NCBI RefSeq assembly: GCF_000815465.1
Contig: NZ_JSWE01000124.1
Span: 1 to 64,000, forward strand
Length of the DNA: 64,000 nt
Direction: 5' to 3'
DNA from: Candidatus Jidaibacter acanthamoeba
Lineage (GTDB): Bacteria > Pseudomonadota > Alphaproteobacteria > Rickettsiales > Midichloriaceae
Shown here: piece after piece, positions 63,606-64,000 of the stretch
How the letters are laid out: each line of letters starts with the position of its first letter
How positions within the stretch are numbered: position 1 is the stretch's first letter
The notes under the pieces: model-generated
Database searches by the model: none
The model's input: only the letters and a program-made list of their open reading frames with translations
What the model was told of the DNA's origin: nothing
Position numbers and translations under genes: made by a program

Positions 63606-64000
63606 ATGACAGGGATACTAAGTAGAAGTCGAGAGGGAAATAGAGGGAACAATGCAAATTGTAATATAAATAAGATGATAGGAGAAGAGAGCAAGGAAGA
63701 ATTATTAGGACTGACAAAGATTTATAATGCTCAAAATTTATCAAAAATCATAGATAAAAAACAAAGTTTTATAAATTATAAATTTATTGAAGAAGTAGCT
63801 TTGTCTATATGTTTATATTCACCGTTAATTGCAATCCCCTTTGCTTATCTTCCAATTACTTTTAATAATGTTACTTTAGTTTGTCTTTCAGCAATAGCAT
63901 TAGCTGCTAATACTGTAATGGGCATAAATTTACTAAAAAAATATTTTTTACCGGCAAAGAGCTTTGTAGCCGAAATATCTGAAGAGAATAATAGTAGAGG
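63606..64000 (+). CDS. Partial gene at the right edge: two-TM hypothetical protein
   Basis: An ATG at 63606 opens a frame that runs off the window after 131 codons with no stop. The visible part has a polar, Asn-rich N-terminus, then a hydrophobic hairpin (VALSICLYSPLIAIPFAYLP, and LVCLSAIALAANTVMGINLL) and a polar end. No family recognised. This gene is truncated only by the window edge. Confidence 0.6.
   Translation, partial: MTGILSRSREGNRGNNANCNINKMIGEESKEELLGLTKIYNAQNLSKIIDKKQSFINYKFIEEVALSICLYSPLIAIPFAYLPITFNNVTLVCLSAIALAANTVMGINLLKKYFLPAKSFVAEISEENNSR

Overview
The window is AT-rich, tightly packed chromosomal DNA from an alphaproteobacterium, most likely an intracellular member of the Rickettsiales (a Midichloriaceae-like or amoeba-associated lineage is my best guess). 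The evidence is the low-GC codon use, the uppS-cdsA-dxr and rimP-nusA-infB-rbfA blocks, the sucA-sucB-lpdA and petA-petB genes, an AddA-type helicase-nuclease, several amino-acid or dicarboxylate carriers, and host-facing genes mixed into the core (ankyrin-like proteins, a patatin lipoprotein, a CE-clan-like cysteine protease). No ribosomal RNA, CRISPR array, intact insertion sequence or intact prophage is visible.

Layout. 0-5.8 kb: lipid-carrier, phospholipid and isoprenoid synthesis (uppS, cdsA, dxr), a UvrD/PcrA-type helicase and galU, all on the minus strand, then tRNA-Leu(CAG). 6-7.1 kb: a membrane-anchored protein with long NLDRTQ and NQSQ repeats. 7.2-13.2 kb: the 2-oxoglutarate dehydrogenase operon sucA-sucB-(zinc-ribbon membrane protein)-lpdA. 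13.3-17.3 kb: an APC permease, Hsp20, a DAACS symporter and a small disordered protein. 17.3-30.6 kb (plus strand): transketolase, a broken secreted MuF-like gene, addA, a DUF692 (MNIO)-DUF2063 pair, alaS, and two tandem paralogues with ankyrin-like repeats, an F-box-like motif and membrane segments. 30.6-33.7 kb: petB and petA without petC, and a nucleotide-sugar epimerase. 33.9-38 kb: small stress and membrane proteins (KGG protein, DUF378, Dps) and a patatin lipoprotein. 38.1-43.3 kb: rimP-nusA-infB-rbfA. 43.4-46.1 kb: dxs with a CysQ-like phosphatase. 46.3-48.4 kb: an acetyltransferase, a YeeZ-like dehydrogenase and an exported BPL_N-domain protein. 48.6-54.7 kb: a frameshifted SSS-transporter/histidine-kinase gene, a RimB-RimK fusion, tsaB, a BON lipoprotein and a membrane J-protein. 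54.8-64 kb: the protease-like effector candidate, a YyaL-type thioredoxin-domain protein, small stress-type genes, a broken hemerythrin, DUF2267, a Nudix hydrolase and a gene cut by the window end.

How the genes work together. dxs and dxr supply MEP-pathway isoprenoids, which UppS turns into the undecaprenyl carrier; GalU and the epimerase supply sugar nucleotides for the envelope. SucA/SucB/Lpd feed a respiratory chain that includes cytochrome bc1. Hsp20, Dps, the KGG protein, hemerythrin, DUF2267 and DUF378 look like a stress and stationary-phase set; the Hsp20 and KGG genes share a nearly identical 31-nt leader. The least ordinary parts are the diverged MNIO/DUF2063 pair with no visible precursor peptide, the CE-clan-like protease candidate, the ankyrin/F-box-like tandem pair, and three genes that appear broken (SSS-kinase, MuF-like, hemerythrin).
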